11,624 nt of DNA from Rhodosalinus sp046542825 (GCF_046542825.1 NZ_JBKHAQ010000090.1:1-11624), one strand, 5' to 3'. Positions 1 through 7,659 are shown, counted from the first letter of the stretch. A program made the numbers and translations. The notes: generated by a model not told the origin, from the letters alone.

Positions 1-165
1 GCGTCCAGTTGTTGAGGCAGGTTTCATACAGGCAAGAAACCTATCGAGCAGTGCCTCCCTTATAAGCAATCCGGCGCCGGCCGCCAAGCTAAAAGTTTGA
101 AAACCCACGGCGGACGCGATACGTTGGGCCCAAGAAAACAAGGGCACACGGGCAGTGTTGCAAAA
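1..165. other. Upstream non-coding region of the solute-binding protein gene
   Basis: No supported coding sequence is seen in these bases. The stretch is less GC-rich than the rest of the window, in keeping with a regulatory region. TATAAG at 61-66 looks like a -10 element, but there is no good -35 element at the right distance. Confidence 0.35.
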
Positions 166-1992
166 ATGCGATCAGTGATTTTCCGTCTCGGCCGGGCCGC
201 CGCAGGGCTTGCGGGCGTTCTGGCAACCGCTGCGACCACGGCTGCCGCGGCGCCGCAGCATGGCATGGCTATGTATGGCGAGCCCGCCCTCCCACCGGAT
301 TTTGTGTCGCTGCCCTATGCGAACCCCGACGCGCCCAAGGGCGGGCGCATCGTCTTTGGCGAAACGGGGGGATTCGACACGCTCAATCCCTTCACCCTCG
401 CCGGCACGGCGCCGTGGCAGTTGCGCTTCCTCGCCTACGAATCCCTCATGGGGCGAAGCTGGGACGAGCCGTTCACTCTTTACGGTCTTCTCGCCGAATC
501 GGTCGAGACGGGACCCGACCGTGAATGGGTGGAATTCACCCTGCGGCCAGAGGCGCGATTCTCCGACGGCACACCCGTCACGGTCGAGGACGTGCTCTGG
601 TCCTACGAGATCCTGGGCACGGAGGGGCATCCGCGCTACCGTGCGCTCTGGGACGCGACCGAGACGGCCGAGGCGACGGGGCCGCGCAGCGTCCGCTTCA
701 CCTTCTCTTCGGACAACCCGGAGCTTGCGCTTCTTGCCGGGCTGCGCCCGATCCTGAAGAAGGCGCAGTTCGAGGGGCGCGACTTTGCCGCCGGGCGGCT
801 TTCCGACATTCCGATCGGCACCGCGCCCTATGTCGTGGGCGACTTCGAGCCGGGCCGCTCCCTGACGCTCGAGCGCGACCCGGACTACTGGGGCGCCGAC
901 CTGCCCTTTCGCGCGGGCACGCACAACTTCGACACCATCCGCTACGAGTATTTCGGCGATTCGGCGGCGCTGTTCGAGGCGTTCAAGGCGGGCATGCTGA
1001 CCGCGCACCGCGAGTTCAACGCCGACGCCTGGGAAACGCGCTACGATTTTCCGGCGGTGCGCCGCGGCGAGATCGAGAAATCCCGCATCCCGCATGGCCG
1101 CCCCTCGGGCATGACGGGCTTCGTGATGAACACGCGGCGCGACCTCTTCGCCGACTGGCGCGTGCGCGAGGCGCTGCTCGCCGCCTTCAACTTCGAGGCC
1201 GTCAACGACACGCTCACCGGCGGGCGGCAGCCGCGCATCACCTCGTATTTCTCGAACTCCGAACTGGGGATGCGTTCCGGGCCGGCAGAGGGCAGGGTGC
1301 GCGCACTGCTCGACCCCTTCGCCGATGAGCTTCTGCCCGGCACGCTGGAGGGCTACGCGCTGCCCGAAAGCGACGGCACGGCGCGCAACCGCGCGGGCCT
1401 GCGCACCGCGACGCGGCTGCTCGCAGAGGCCGGCTGGCGGGTCGAGGACGGGCGGCTGGTGGACGCGAACGGCAGGCACTTCGCCTTCGACCTGCTGATC
1501 CGGCAGGGCGCGCAGGAGCACCAGGCCATCGCCGACATCTACGCCCGCACGCTGGAGCGGCTGGGCATCGAGATGACGATCACCACCGTGGACGACGCGC
1601 AGTATACCCGGCGCACCAGCGCCTTCGACTTCGACATGACGCCCTATCGCGTGGGGCTGTCGCTGTCGCCGGGGACCGAACAGCGACTCTACTGGTCGGC
1701 CGCGGCGGCGGACACGCCGGGCTCGCGCAACTGGATGGGGATGCGGTCCGAGGCGGCAGAGGCGATGATCGACGAGATGCTGAACGCCGAAAGCCGCGCG
1801 GAGTTCGTCGCGGCCACCCGCGCGCTCGACCGCATCCTGACCGCGGGGCGCTATGTGATCCCGTTCTATCAGTGGACGGAAAGTTACATCGCCCATGCGG
1901 CGGACCTGAAATACCCCGACACGCTGCCGATCTACGGGGACTGGGCAGGCTTCCTGCCCGATGTCTGGTGGCACGAGGAGACAAGGGAATGA
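166..1992 (+). CDS. ABC transporter periplasmic solute-binding protein, family 5 (YejA-like)
   Basis: This is a 608-residue extracellular solute-binding protein that would capture oligopeptides or similar ligands in the periplasm and deliver them to an inner-membrane ABC permease. The N-terminus has a basic start (MRSVIFRLGR) and an Ala-rich hydrophobic stretch ending near residues 27-29, a typical Sec signal peptide. The mature part opens with HGMAMYGEP and YANPDAPKGG (51-60), then FDTLNPF (70-76), which match the opening of YejA-type proteins; the length is also close to that of E. coli YejA (about 600 residues). I chose the ATG at 166 because it begins the signal peptide directly. An in-frame TTG at 97 would put 23 polar residues in front of it. 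No strong Shine-Dalgarno is visible before 166. No permease or ATPase gene follows, so partners must lie upstream of the window or elsewhere. Specificity for peptides is inferred from the family; the substrate is unknown. Confidence 0.93.
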   Translation: MRSVIFRLGRAAAGLAGVLATAATTAAAAPQHGMAMYGEPALPPDFVSLPYANPDAPKGGRIVFGETGGFDTLNPFTLAGTAPWQLRFLAYESLMGRSWDEPFTLYGLLAESVETGPDREWVEFTLRPEARFSDGTPVTVEDVLWSYEILGTEGHPRYRALWDATETAEATGPRSVRFTFSSDNPELALLAGLRPILKKAQFEGRDFAAGRLSDIPIGTAPYVVGDFEPGRSLTLERDPDYWGADLPFRAGTHNFDTIRYEYFGDSAALFEAFKAGMLTAHREFNADAWETRYDFPAVRRGEIEKSRIPHGRPSGMTGFVMNTRRDLFADWRVREALLAAFNFEAVNDTLTGGRQPRITSYFSNSELGMRSGPAEGRVRALLDPFADELLPGTLEGYALPESDGTARNRAGLRTATRLLAEAGWRVEDGRLVDANGRHFAFDLLIRQGAQEHQAIADIYARTLERLGIEMTITTVDDAQYTRRTSAFDFDMTPYRVGLSLSPGTEQRLYWSAAAADTPGSRNWMGMRSEAAEAMIDEMLNAESRAEFVAATRALDRILTAGRYVIPFYQWTESYIAHAADLKYPDTLPIYGDWAGFLPDVWWHEETRE

Positions 1993-2108
1993 TCCGGGCA
2001 ATCGCGCTTCTGGGGCTGGTGGCGGCGCTTTCGGGCTGCGCGACCATTGACGGCGTCGGGCAGGACATCTCTGGCGCGGCGCGCACGGTGCAGGGCTGGT
2101 TCTGGTAG
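1989..2108 (+). CDS. Entericidin A/B-like small lipoprotein
   Basis: This is a 39-residue prolipoprotein. It has a short basic start (MIRA), a hydrophobic helix and the lipobox LSGC, with the lipidated cysteine at residue 17. The mature peptide is only 23 residues (CATIDGVGQDISGAARTV then QGWFW). The G-x-GQDI-x-x-AAR-x-V pattern is typical of entericidin A/B family lipoproteins. In E. coli that family forms an antidote/toxin pair of membrane lipoproteins linked to stationary-phase lysis, but most alphaproteobacterial members are uncharacterised. The ATG overlaps the stop of the solute-binding protein gene (ATGA at 1989-1992), and GAGGAG lies just upstream at 1976-1981, so translational coupling is likely. 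Only one such gene is present, so a toxin-antitoxin pair cannot be claimed. The aromatic WFW tail is slightly unusual. Family placement is fairly sure; function is not. Confidence 0.8.
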   Translation: MIRAIALLGLVAALSGCATIDGVGQDISGAARTVQGWFW

Positions 2109-2161
2109 GGAACGGGGCGCGCGCGGGCGGCGTTCACGGGGCAACAGGAGGGAGCCCCGAG

Positions 2162-2506
2162 ATGGACTGGACCGAGATTCGCGCCGACTGGCCTGCCTAT
2201 GCCCGTGTCATCGCCCAACGCTGGCCCGAGGTGGCAGAGGCCGACCTGCTGGCGCTTGACGGCGAGCGCGAGGCGGTGATCGACACGATCGCCCGCGCGA
2301 CCGGCATGGAGCGCACCGTGGCCGGCGCCGAACTGGTGGAATGGCAGATGGGCGAACCGCCCGTCGACGTGCTCATGGACGAGACGCGCGACAACGCGAA
2401 CATCCGCGAAAGCGCGCGCCACATCCCCGAGGGCGAGGATCCGCTGGCCGATGACGACGCCTTCGGCGACGAGCGGGTGCCCGACCCGCCGATGGGGCGC
2501 GACTGA
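2162..2506 (+). CDS. Small acidic protein with CsbD-like N-terminal region
   Basis: This is a 114-residue soluble protein with no signal peptide or membrane segment. Residues 1-62 follow the general pattern of CsbD/YjbJ-type small stress proteins: an opening MDWTEIRADW, a second Trp-containing helix (QRWPEV), an acidic turn (EADLLALDGERE), then a helix ending in ELVEWQMG. CsbD-like proteins are abundant stress-induced proteins of unknown biochemical role. Residues 63-114 are an acidic, probably disordered tail (EGEDPLADDDAFGDE) that is not part of the usual domain. A good ribosome binding site, AGGAGGG, lies at about 2147-2153 before the ATG. The gene sits 53 bases after the lipoprotein gene and 42 bases before the ligase gene. 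The resemblance to CsbD is by eye and moderate, so a conserved hypothetical protein is the safe fallback. Confidence 0.65.
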   Translation: MDWTEIRADWPAYARVIAQRWPEVAEADLLALDGEREAVIDTIARATGMERTVAGAELVEWQMGEPPVDVLMDETRDNANIRESARHIPEGEDPLADDDAFGDERVPDPPMGRD

Positions 2507-2511
2507 CGCGG

Positions 2512-2544
2512 CCTTGCGCGCGGGCCGCGCGCTCCGTAGCAAGG
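2512..2544 (+). promoter_or_regulatory. GC-rich hairpin and possible promoter over the ligase gene start
   Basis: An inverted repeat immediately precedes the ATG at 2549. GCGCGC (2516-2521) can pair with GCGCGC (2527-2532) around a GGGCC loop, and CCTT (2512-2515) can pair with AAGG (2541-2544) across an 8-base bulge. The 3' arm includes part of the AAGGGCGG ribosome binding site. The same bases can be read as a weak promoter, TTGCGC (2514-2519), 17 bases, TAGCAA (2537-2542). That would place the transcript start almost on the ATG. The two readings compete and neither is proven. Confidence 0.3.
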
Positions 2545-2548
2545 GCGG

Positions 2549-4090
2549 ATGCTGTCCGTCTTCGATCAGGGGGCGCCGCCGCCCTGCCCCGCGCCCTTCA
2601 ATCTTGCCGCGCATGTCCTGGCGCCGGCCGCACGCCTGCCCGACAAGGTGGCGCTCGCCGTTCTTGGGCCGTCACGCTCGGAACGCTGGAGCTACGCGCG
2701 GCTGGAGTCGGCGGTCAGGGGCACGGCGACGGGCCTCTTGCAGGCAGGCCTTGTTCCCGGCGATCTCGTGCTGCTGCGGCTCGACAACACGGTGGACTTC
2801 CCGCTGGCCTTCCTCGGCGCCATTGCGGCGGGCATCGTGCCCGTGCCGCTTTCGGCCGCGCTGACCGCGCCCGAGGTCGCGCGGCTGGCCAGGGCTCTGT
2901 CGCCGGCGGCGATGCTGCACGACGCGGGGCTTGCCGCGCCGGATACGCTACGTCGCATCCCCCTGCCCGACCTGCGCGCGATGCGCGATCTGCCGCGGGC
3001 CGAATACGCGATGGGCGATCCCGAGCGGCTCGCCTATGTCGTTTTCACCTCCGGCACCGCGGGCACGCCGCGCGCGGTGATGCACGCCCATCGCGCCGTC
3101 TGGGCGCGGCGGATGATGCACGAGGGCTGGTATGGCCTCACGCCCGAAGACCGGCTGATGCACGCGGGCGCCTTCAACTGGACCTATACGCTGGGCACCG
3201 GGCTGCTGGACCCGTGGAGCCTGGGTGCCACGGCGCTGATCCCGGCATCGGGCACTGATCCCGCGACCCTGCCGCTGCTCCTGTCGCGGCACGACGCGAC
3301 GATTTTCGCCGCCTCTCCGGGCGTTTACCGAAAACTCCTGAAGCATTGGGGAAAGACCCGCGCGCCGCGCCTGCGGCATGGCCTTTCGGCGGGGGAAAAG
3401 CTGACCGATGGCACGCGCGCGGACTGGGAAACCGCCACCGGAACAGCGGTTTACGAAGCCTACGGGATGTCGGAATGTTCCACCTTCGTCTCGGCCGCGC
3501 CGGGCGCCCCTGCCCCGCCCGGCACCCTGGGTCGGCCGCAGCCGGGGCGGCGGTTGGCGATCCTGGGGCCGGATCACCGGCCTGTGGCAATCGGCGAGAC
3601 CGGCACCATCGCCGTCGCACGCGGCGATCCGGGCCTGATGCTGGGCTACATGGGCGCGCCGGAAGCGACCGCCGCGCGCATGGCGGGCGAGTGGTTCCTG
3701 ACCGGCGACCTGGGCGCGATGGACGAAAGCGGCGCCATTGCCTATCACGGGCGGGCCGACGACCTGATGAACGCGGGCGGCGTGCGCGTCTCGCCGGCCG
3801 AGGTCGAGGCGGCGCTGGGCGCCTTTCCGGGGATCGAGGCGCTGGCCGTGACGGACGTGGCGCTCAAGGACCAGGTGCGGGTCATCGCCTGCTTTTACAC
3901 CGCGCCGGAACCGCTTGACCAAGAAGCACTTTCCGCCTTCGCTGCCGAGCGACTGGCGCGCTGGAAGCAGCCGCGCCTCTGGATCAGGACCGCCGTGCTG
4001 CCCACGGGACCGAACGGGAAGCTCTCACGCCGCAGGCTGCGCGAGACATGGGACGAAACGATTGCGGAGGCCGCCAATGGTCAAGCTTGA
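2549..4090 (+). CDS. AMP-binding acyl/aryl-CoA synthetase (benzoate-CoA ligase-like)
   Basis: This 513-residue adenylate-forming enzyme would activate a carboxylic acid with ATP to an acyl-AMP and transfer it to CoA in the cytoplasm. The core motifs are intact: the phosphate-binding loop YVVFTSGTAGTPRAV at 163-177, the YEAYGMSEC motif at 302-310, the ribose-binding TGDLG at 385-389, the hinge and C-terminal domain GRADDLMNAGG at 401-411, and the catalytic lysine of PTGPNGK at Lys491. The opening (FNLAAHVL) and the VDFPLAFLGAIAAGIVPVP stretch resemble benzoate-CoA ligases and related aryl/short-chain acyl-CoA ligases more than long-chain fatty acid ligases. The substrate cannot be assigned from sequence. 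AAGGGCGG sits directly before the ATG. The stop overlaps the start of the next gene by 14 bases, so the two are probably co-transcribed and coupled. No other aromatic degradation gene is adjacent. Confidence 0.9.
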   Translation: MLSVFDQGAPPPCPAPFNLAAHVLAPAARLPDKVALAVLGPSRSERWSYARLESAVRGTATGLLQAGLVPGDLVLLRLDNTVDFPLAFLGAIAAGIVPVPLSAALTAPEVARLARALSPAAMLHDAGLAAPDTLRRIPLPDLRAMRDLPRAEYAMGDPERLAYVVFTSGTAGTPRAVMHAHRAVWARRMMHEGWYGLTPEDRLMHAGAFNWTYTLGTGLLDPWSLGATALIPASGTDPATLPLLLSRHDATIFAASPGVYRKLLKHWGKTRAPRLRHGLSAGEKLTDGTRADWETATGTAVYEAYGMSECSTFVSAAPGAPAPPGTLGRPQPGRRLAILGPDHRPVAIGETGTIAVARGDPGLMLGYMGAPEATAARMAGEWFLTGDLGAMDESGAIAYHGRADDLMNAGGVRVSPAEVEAALGAFPGIEALAVTDVALKDQVRVIACFYTAPEPLDQEALSAFAAERLARWKQPRLWIRTAVLPTGPNGKLSRRRLRETWDETIAEAANGQA

Positions 4091-4715
4091 CATACTCTCC
4101 GACCCGATCTGCCCCTGGTGCTACATCGGAAAGGCGCAGCTCGACCGCGCGCTCGAGGCCGAGCCGGACCACCCCTTCCAGATCGAATGGCACCCCTTCC
4201 AGCTCAATCCCGACATGCCGCCCGAAGGCATGGACCGCCGCGCCTATCTGGAGGCGAAGTTCGGCGGGCAGGATGGCGCGGTAAAGGTCTACTCCCAGAT
4301 CGCCGAACACGCCGAGGCGGCGGGGCTTTCGATCGACTGGTCGAAGATCGAGCGCACGCCCAACACGCTGGACGCGCACCGCCTGATCGGCTGGGCGGGG
4401 ATCGAGGGCTGCCAGACCGCCGTCGCCTCTGCCCTCTTCCGCGCCTATTTCCAGGACGGGCGCGACATCGGCGACCACGAGGTGCTGGCCGACATCGCGG
4501 ATGCGCGCGGCATGGACGCCTCCGTCGTGCTGCGCCTGCTGGCCTCCGACGCCGACCGCGAAGAGGTCGCGGCCCGCGACAAGGCCGCACGCGAGATGGG
4601 CGTGACCGGCGTGCCCACCTTCATCGTCGCGCGCCAGCACGCGGTGCCCGGCGCGCAGCCCACCGAGCTCTGGCGCAAGGTGATCGGCGAACTGAGGGAG
4701 CAGACGCAGGAATGA
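4077..4715 (+). CDS. DsbA-family thiol oxidoreductase (FrnE-like)
   Basis: This is a 212-residue cytoplasmic thioredoxin-fold protein of the DsbA/FrnE branch, related to 2-hydroxychromene-2-carboxylate isomerases. The redox motif CPWC is at residues 12-15 right after the first strand (MVKLDILSDPI), and the cis-proline loop GVTGVPTF is at 175-182, with Pro180. The helical insertion includes NTLDAHRLIGWA (96-107), a conserved stretch in FrnE-type proteins. There is no signal peptide, so it should act in the cytoplasm and not in periplasmic disulfide formation. I chose the ATG at 4077 because it begins exactly at the first beta strand and has GGAGG about 6-10 bases upstream. Both active-site cysteines favour a thiol oxidoreductase over an isomerase. 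The gene overlaps the ligase by 14 bases and the channel gene by 4 bases. Confidence 0.92.
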   Translation: MVKLDILSDPICPWCYIGKAQLDRALEAEPDHPFQIEWHPFQLNPDMPPEGMDRRAYLEAKFGGQDGAVKVYSQIAEHAEAAGLSIDWSKIERTPNTLDAHRLIGWAGIEGCQTAVASALFRAYFQDGRDIGDHEVLADIADARGMDASVVLRLLASDADREEVAARDKAAREMGVTGVPTFIVARQHAVPGAQPTELWRKVIGELREQTQE

Positions 4716-5059
4716 GGCTCGTCAGCGCGCTCACCATCGTCGGCACGCTGGTCGCCATCATCGCCGGCGGCACGGTCTTCTTCCGATACGTCGAGGGGTG
4801 GAGCTGGCTGGATGCCTATTTCTTCACGGTGGTCACGCTCTCGACCGTTGGCTACGGCTCGCTCGTGCCCGAGACGGCGGCGGGCAAGATCGGGACCACC
4901 GTGATGATCTTCGTGGGCCTCAGCGTCTTCATCGTCGCGGTCCAGCAGTTCGGCAGCTTCGCCATGCGCAAGCGGCAGGAACATACCAAGTGGCTGATCG
5001 GACAGTGGGGCCACGGGCGCAACGATCGTCACCCGCACGACGGGGACGGCAATGGCTAG
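4712..5059 (+). CDS. Two-transmembrane potassium channel (Ion_trans_2 type)
   Basis: This is a 115-residue minimal potassium channel subunit expected to form a tetrameric pore in the inner membrane. It has a first transmembrane helix at about 4-24, a pore helix near 31-44, the canonical selectivity filter TVGYG at residues 45-49, and a second helix at about 57-80. The cytoplasmic tail is short and basic (MRKRQEHTK), then rich in His and Asp (HGRNDRHPHD). No RCK/TrkA-N regulatory domain or voltage sensor is present, so gating is unknown. The ATG overlaps the stop of the DsbA-like gene (ATGA at 4712-4715). A longer open frame continues upstream but runs antiparallel to nothing meaningful and lies inside the DsbA gene, so the overlap start is preferred. 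Confidence 0.88.
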   Translation: MRLVSALTIVGTLVAIIAGGTVFFRYVEGWSWLDAYFFTVVTLSTVGYGSLVPETAAGKIGTTVMIFVGLSVFIVAVQQFGSFAMRKRQEHTKWLIGQWGHGRNDRHPHDGDGNG

Positions 5060-5116
5060 GTCGCTGGCGTCGCTGCGCGCGATGTGCTAGCGGCGCGCGG
5101 CATCCCGAGGTTTCCC

Positions 5117-6334
5117 ATGCCCCCGTCCAGACAGTCGCAGCCCGAATTCGTCGCGCTGATGGCGATGATGTTCGCGATCATCGCCTTTTCCATCGACGCC
5201 ATGCTGCCAGCCCTGCCGGAGATCGGGCGGGCGTTGACACCCGAAGATGTCAACCGCGCGCAACTGGTGGTCACCGTCTTCGTGCTGGGGATGGGCGTGG
5301 GCACCTTCTTCACCGGCCCCCTGTCGGACGCGCTGGGGCGCAAGCCGGTGATCTACGGCGGCTTCGCGCTCTACATCGTGACCGCCGGCATCGCCGCTGT
5401 GGCCACCTCGCTCGAGATGCTGCTCGTCGCGCGGTTCCTTCAGGGGCTGGGCGCCGCCGCGCCGCGGATCGTGGCGGTGGCCATCGTGCGCGACCTCTAC
5501 GCGGGCCGACGCATGGCGCAGATCATGTCCTTCGTGATGATGGTCTTCACGCTGGTGCCAGCGGTGGCGCCGCTGATCGGCGCGGGGATGATCGCGCTGG
5601 CCGGCTGGCGGGCGATCTTCGTGGCCTTCATGCTCTTCGGGCTGGTGGCGCCGATCTGGATGGCGCTGCGGCTGGAAGAGCCGCTGCCGCGCGAGATGCG
5701 CCGCCCCTTCCGCATGCACGCGCTGACCACGGCGGCGGCCGAGATCGCGATGAACCCGATGGTGCGCCTGTCGATCCTGGTGCAGGCGCTGGTCTTCGGG
5801 CAGATGTTCTCGATGCTGGTCAGCGTGCAGCCGGTCTTCGACGTGACCTTCGGCCGGGCGGAGAGCTTTCCGCTGTGGTTCGGCGTCGTCGCCGTGATCG
5901 CGGGCAGCGCCACGCTGCTCAACGCGCTTCTGGTGATGCGGCTGGGGATGCGGTTCCTGATCACCGTGGCGCTCGCCGCGCAATGCGTGCTCTCTGGTGC
6001 GATGATCGCGATCATCCTGGCAGCGCCGCCCGATCCGCTCTTCTTCGCGCTCTTCGTGATCTGGCAGACCTCGCTCTTCTTCCAGGTCGGGCTGACGGTG
6101 GGCAACATCAACGCCATGGCGATGGAGCCGCTGGGCCACATCGCGGGCTTCGCCTCGTCGATCATCGGCGGGCTCTCTACCGTTCTCGCGGTGATGCTGG
6201 CGATCCCGGTGGGCCTGATGTTCGACGGCACGCCCCTGCCGCTGGCCACGGGCGTGTTCGTCATGGGGGTGGCCGCGCTGGTGCTGATGCTGCGACTCAG
6301 GATGATCGAGGGGCGGGCCGCGGCGCGGGCGTGA
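5117..6334 (+). CDS. Multidrug MFS transporter, Bcr/CflA-like (DHA1)
   Basis: This is a 405-residue inner-membrane protein with about 12 hydrophobic segments and the major facilitator loop motif GPLSDALGRKP at 67-77, between helices 2 and 3. The first helix with FSIDAMLPALPEIG and the RFLQGLGAAAPRIVAVAIVRDLY stretch are characteristic of the Bcr/CflA drug-efflux group, which exports compounds by proton antiport. The length agrees with the family (about 400). I chose the ATG at 5117 because CGAGG lies 6 bases upstream. An in-frame GTG at 5084 would add 11 residues without a good ribosome binding site. The gene begins 57 bases after the channel gene stop and may be read from the same transcript. 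The exported compound is unknown. Confidence 0.92.
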   Translation: MPPSRQSQPEFVALMAMMFAIIAFSIDAMLPALPEIGRALTPEDVNRAQLVVTVFVLGMGVGTFFTGPLSDALGRKPVIYGGFALYIVTAGIAAVATSLEMLLVARFLQGLGAAAPRIVAVAIVRDLYAGRRMAQIMSFVMMVFTLVPAVAPLIGAGMIALAGWRAIFVAFMLFGLVAPIWMALRLEEPLPREMRRPFRMHALTTAAAEIAMNPMVRLSILVQALVFGQMFSMLVSVQPVFDVTFGRAESFPLWFGVVAVIAGSATLLNALLVMRLGMRFLITVALAAQCVLSGAMIAIILAAPPDPLFFALFVIWQTSLFFQVGLTVGNINAMAMEPLGHIAGFASSIIGGLSTVLAVMLAIPVGLMFDGTPLPLATGVFVMGVAALVLMLRLRMIEGRAAARA

Positions 6335-6371
6335 GCACCGGGCGCGCATCTGTATACCGCCGCATACCATC

Positions 6372-6400
6372 TTTTCAAGCGCCGGTTCCTCGGCTAGAAG
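6372..6400 (+). promoter_or_regulatory. Candidate sigma-70-type promoter of icd
   Basis: A -35-like TTTTCA (6372-6377) is followed after 17 bases by a -10-like TAGAAG (6395-6400). Each matches the consensus at four of six positions. The site lies in the 100-base gap between the MFS gene and icd, the one locally less GC-rich stretch in this area, and 35 bases before the icd ATG. A GGAGG ribosome binding site is at 6420-6424. Spacing and placement support the call; the match is modest. Confidence 0.35.
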
Positions 6401-6434
6401 GCGCGCGAACGCGCTCATCGGAGGACCCGCGCCC

Positions 6435-7652
6435 ATGGCCAAGATCAAGGTAGAGAACCCCATCGTCGAGATGGACGGGGACGAGATGACCCGGATCATC
6501 TGGGACTTCATCAAGCAGAAGCTGATCCTGCCCTATCTCGACGTGGATCTGCTCTATTACGACCTCGGGATCGAGGAGCGGGACCGCACCGACGACCAGA
6601 TCACGATCGACGCCGCGGAGAAGACCAGGGAAGTGGGCGTCGCGGTGAAATGCGCGACCATCACCCCCGACGAGGCCCGCGTCGAGGAATTCGGGCTGAA
6701 GAAGATGTGGCGCAGCCCCAATGGCACGATCCGCAACATCCTGGGCGGCGTGGTCTTCCGCGCGCCGATCATCTGCCGCAACGTGCCGCGCCTTGTGCCC
6801 GGCTGGACGCAGCCCATCGTCATCGGGCGCCACGCCTTCGGCGACCAGTATCGCGCCACCGACTTCCTGATGCCGGGGCCCGGCAAGCTGACCATCCGCT
6901 TCGAGGGCGAGGACGGCGAGGTGATCGAGCGCGAGGTCTACCAGTCGCCCGGCGCCGGCGTGGCCATGGCGATGTACAACCTCGACGAATCGATCCGCGA
7001 CTTTGCCCGCGCCTCGATGAACTATGCGCTCGGCATGGGCTGGCCGCTCTACATGTCGACCAAGAACACCATCCTCAAGGCCTACGACGGCCGCTTCAAG
7101 GACCTGTTCCAGGAGGTCTTCGAGGCAGAGTTCGAGGCGAAGTTCAAGGATGCCGGCATCACCTACGAACACCGGCTGATCGACGACATGGTGGCCTGCG
7201 CGATGAAGTGGAACGGCGGCTTCGTCTGGGCCTGCAAGAACTACGACGGCGACGTGCAGTCCGACACCGTCGCGCAGGGTTTCGGCAGCCTTGGCCTGAT
7301 GACCAGCCAGCTGATGACGCCGGACGGCCGGATCGTGGAATCCGAGGCCGCGCACGGCACCGTCACCCGCCACTACCGCCAGCACCAGCGCGGCGAGGAG
7401 ACCTCGACCAACTCCATCGCCTCGATCTTCGCCTGGACCGGCGGGCTCAAGCACCGCGCCAAGCTCGACGGCAACGAGGATCTGCGCCACTTCGCCGAGA
7501 CGCTCGAGCGCGTGGTGGTCGAGACGGTGGAATCGGGCCACATGACCAAGGACCTCGCCCTGCTGGTCGGCCCCGACCAGGGCTGGCTCACCACCATGGG
7601 CTTCCTCGAGAAGGTGAGCGAGACCCTCGACAAGGCGCTCGGCGCGGCATGA
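6435..7652 (+). CDS. icd: NADP-dependent isocitrate dehydrogenase
   Basis: This 405-residue cytoplasmic homodimeric enzyme oxidatively decarboxylates isocitrate to 2-oxoglutarate with production of NADPH, in the TCA cycle. It belongs to the type II family shared by alphaproteobacteria and eukaryotes. That is shown by the opening KVENPIVEMDGDEMTRIIW, the substrate loop SPNGTIRN (94-101), the arginines at 109 and 132, Tyr139, the lysine in STKNT (Lys210), and the metal-binding aspartates Asp250, Asp273 and Asp277. The family signature NYDGDVQSDTVAQGFGSLG spans 269-287. The NADP site HGTVTRH lies at 307-313, with Arg312 and His313 as expected for NADP preference. Length is normal for the family and nothing is missing. 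The gene appears to have its own promoter and to stand alone: a GC hairpin element follows its stop, and the next gene is unrelated. Confidence 0.98.
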   Translation: MAKIKVENPIVEMDGDEMTRIIWDFIKQKLILPYLDVDLLYYDLGIEERDRTDDQITIDAAEKTREVGVAVKCATITPDEARVEEFGLKKMWRSPNGTIRNILGGVVFRAPIICRNVPRLVPGWTQPIVIGRHAFGDQYRATDFLMPGPGKLTIRFEGEDGEVIEREVYQSPGAGVAMAMYNLDESIRDFARASMNYALGMGWPLYMSTKNTILKAYDGRFKDLFQEVFEAEFEAKFKDAGITYEHRLIDDMVACAMKWNGGFVWACKNYDGDVQSDTVAQGFGSLGLMTSQLMTPDGRIVESEAAHGTVTRHYRQHQRGEETSTNSIASIFAWTGGLKHRAKLDGNEDLRHFAETLERVVVETVESGHMTKDLALLVGPDQGWLTTMGFLEKVSETLDKALGAA

Positions 7653-7659
7653 GGGCCGC

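Noticed and set aside
61..66. TATAAG as the -10 box of a promoter for the solute-binding protein gene
   Set aside because: No acceptable -35 hexamer 16-18 bases upstream; kept only as a remark in the upstream region entry.
97..165. Extension of the solute-binding protein to a TTG start
   Set aside because: It would place 23 polar residues before a clear signal peptide, with no better ribosome binding site.
172..2001. A 609-codon minus-strand open frame opposite the solute-binding protein
   Set aside because: Same cause: high GC suppresses stop codons in the complementary frame. The composition is unlike a real protein and the plus-strand protein has clear family motifs.
1989..2108. A complete entericidin toxin-antitoxin locus
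   Set aside because: Only one small lipoprotein gene is present; no second paralogue is seen upstream or downstream.
5087..6514. A 475-codon minus-strand open frame opposite the MFS gene
   Set aside because: His/Glu/Arg-rich shadow of a membrane protein gene, crossing the icd start and its likely promoter.
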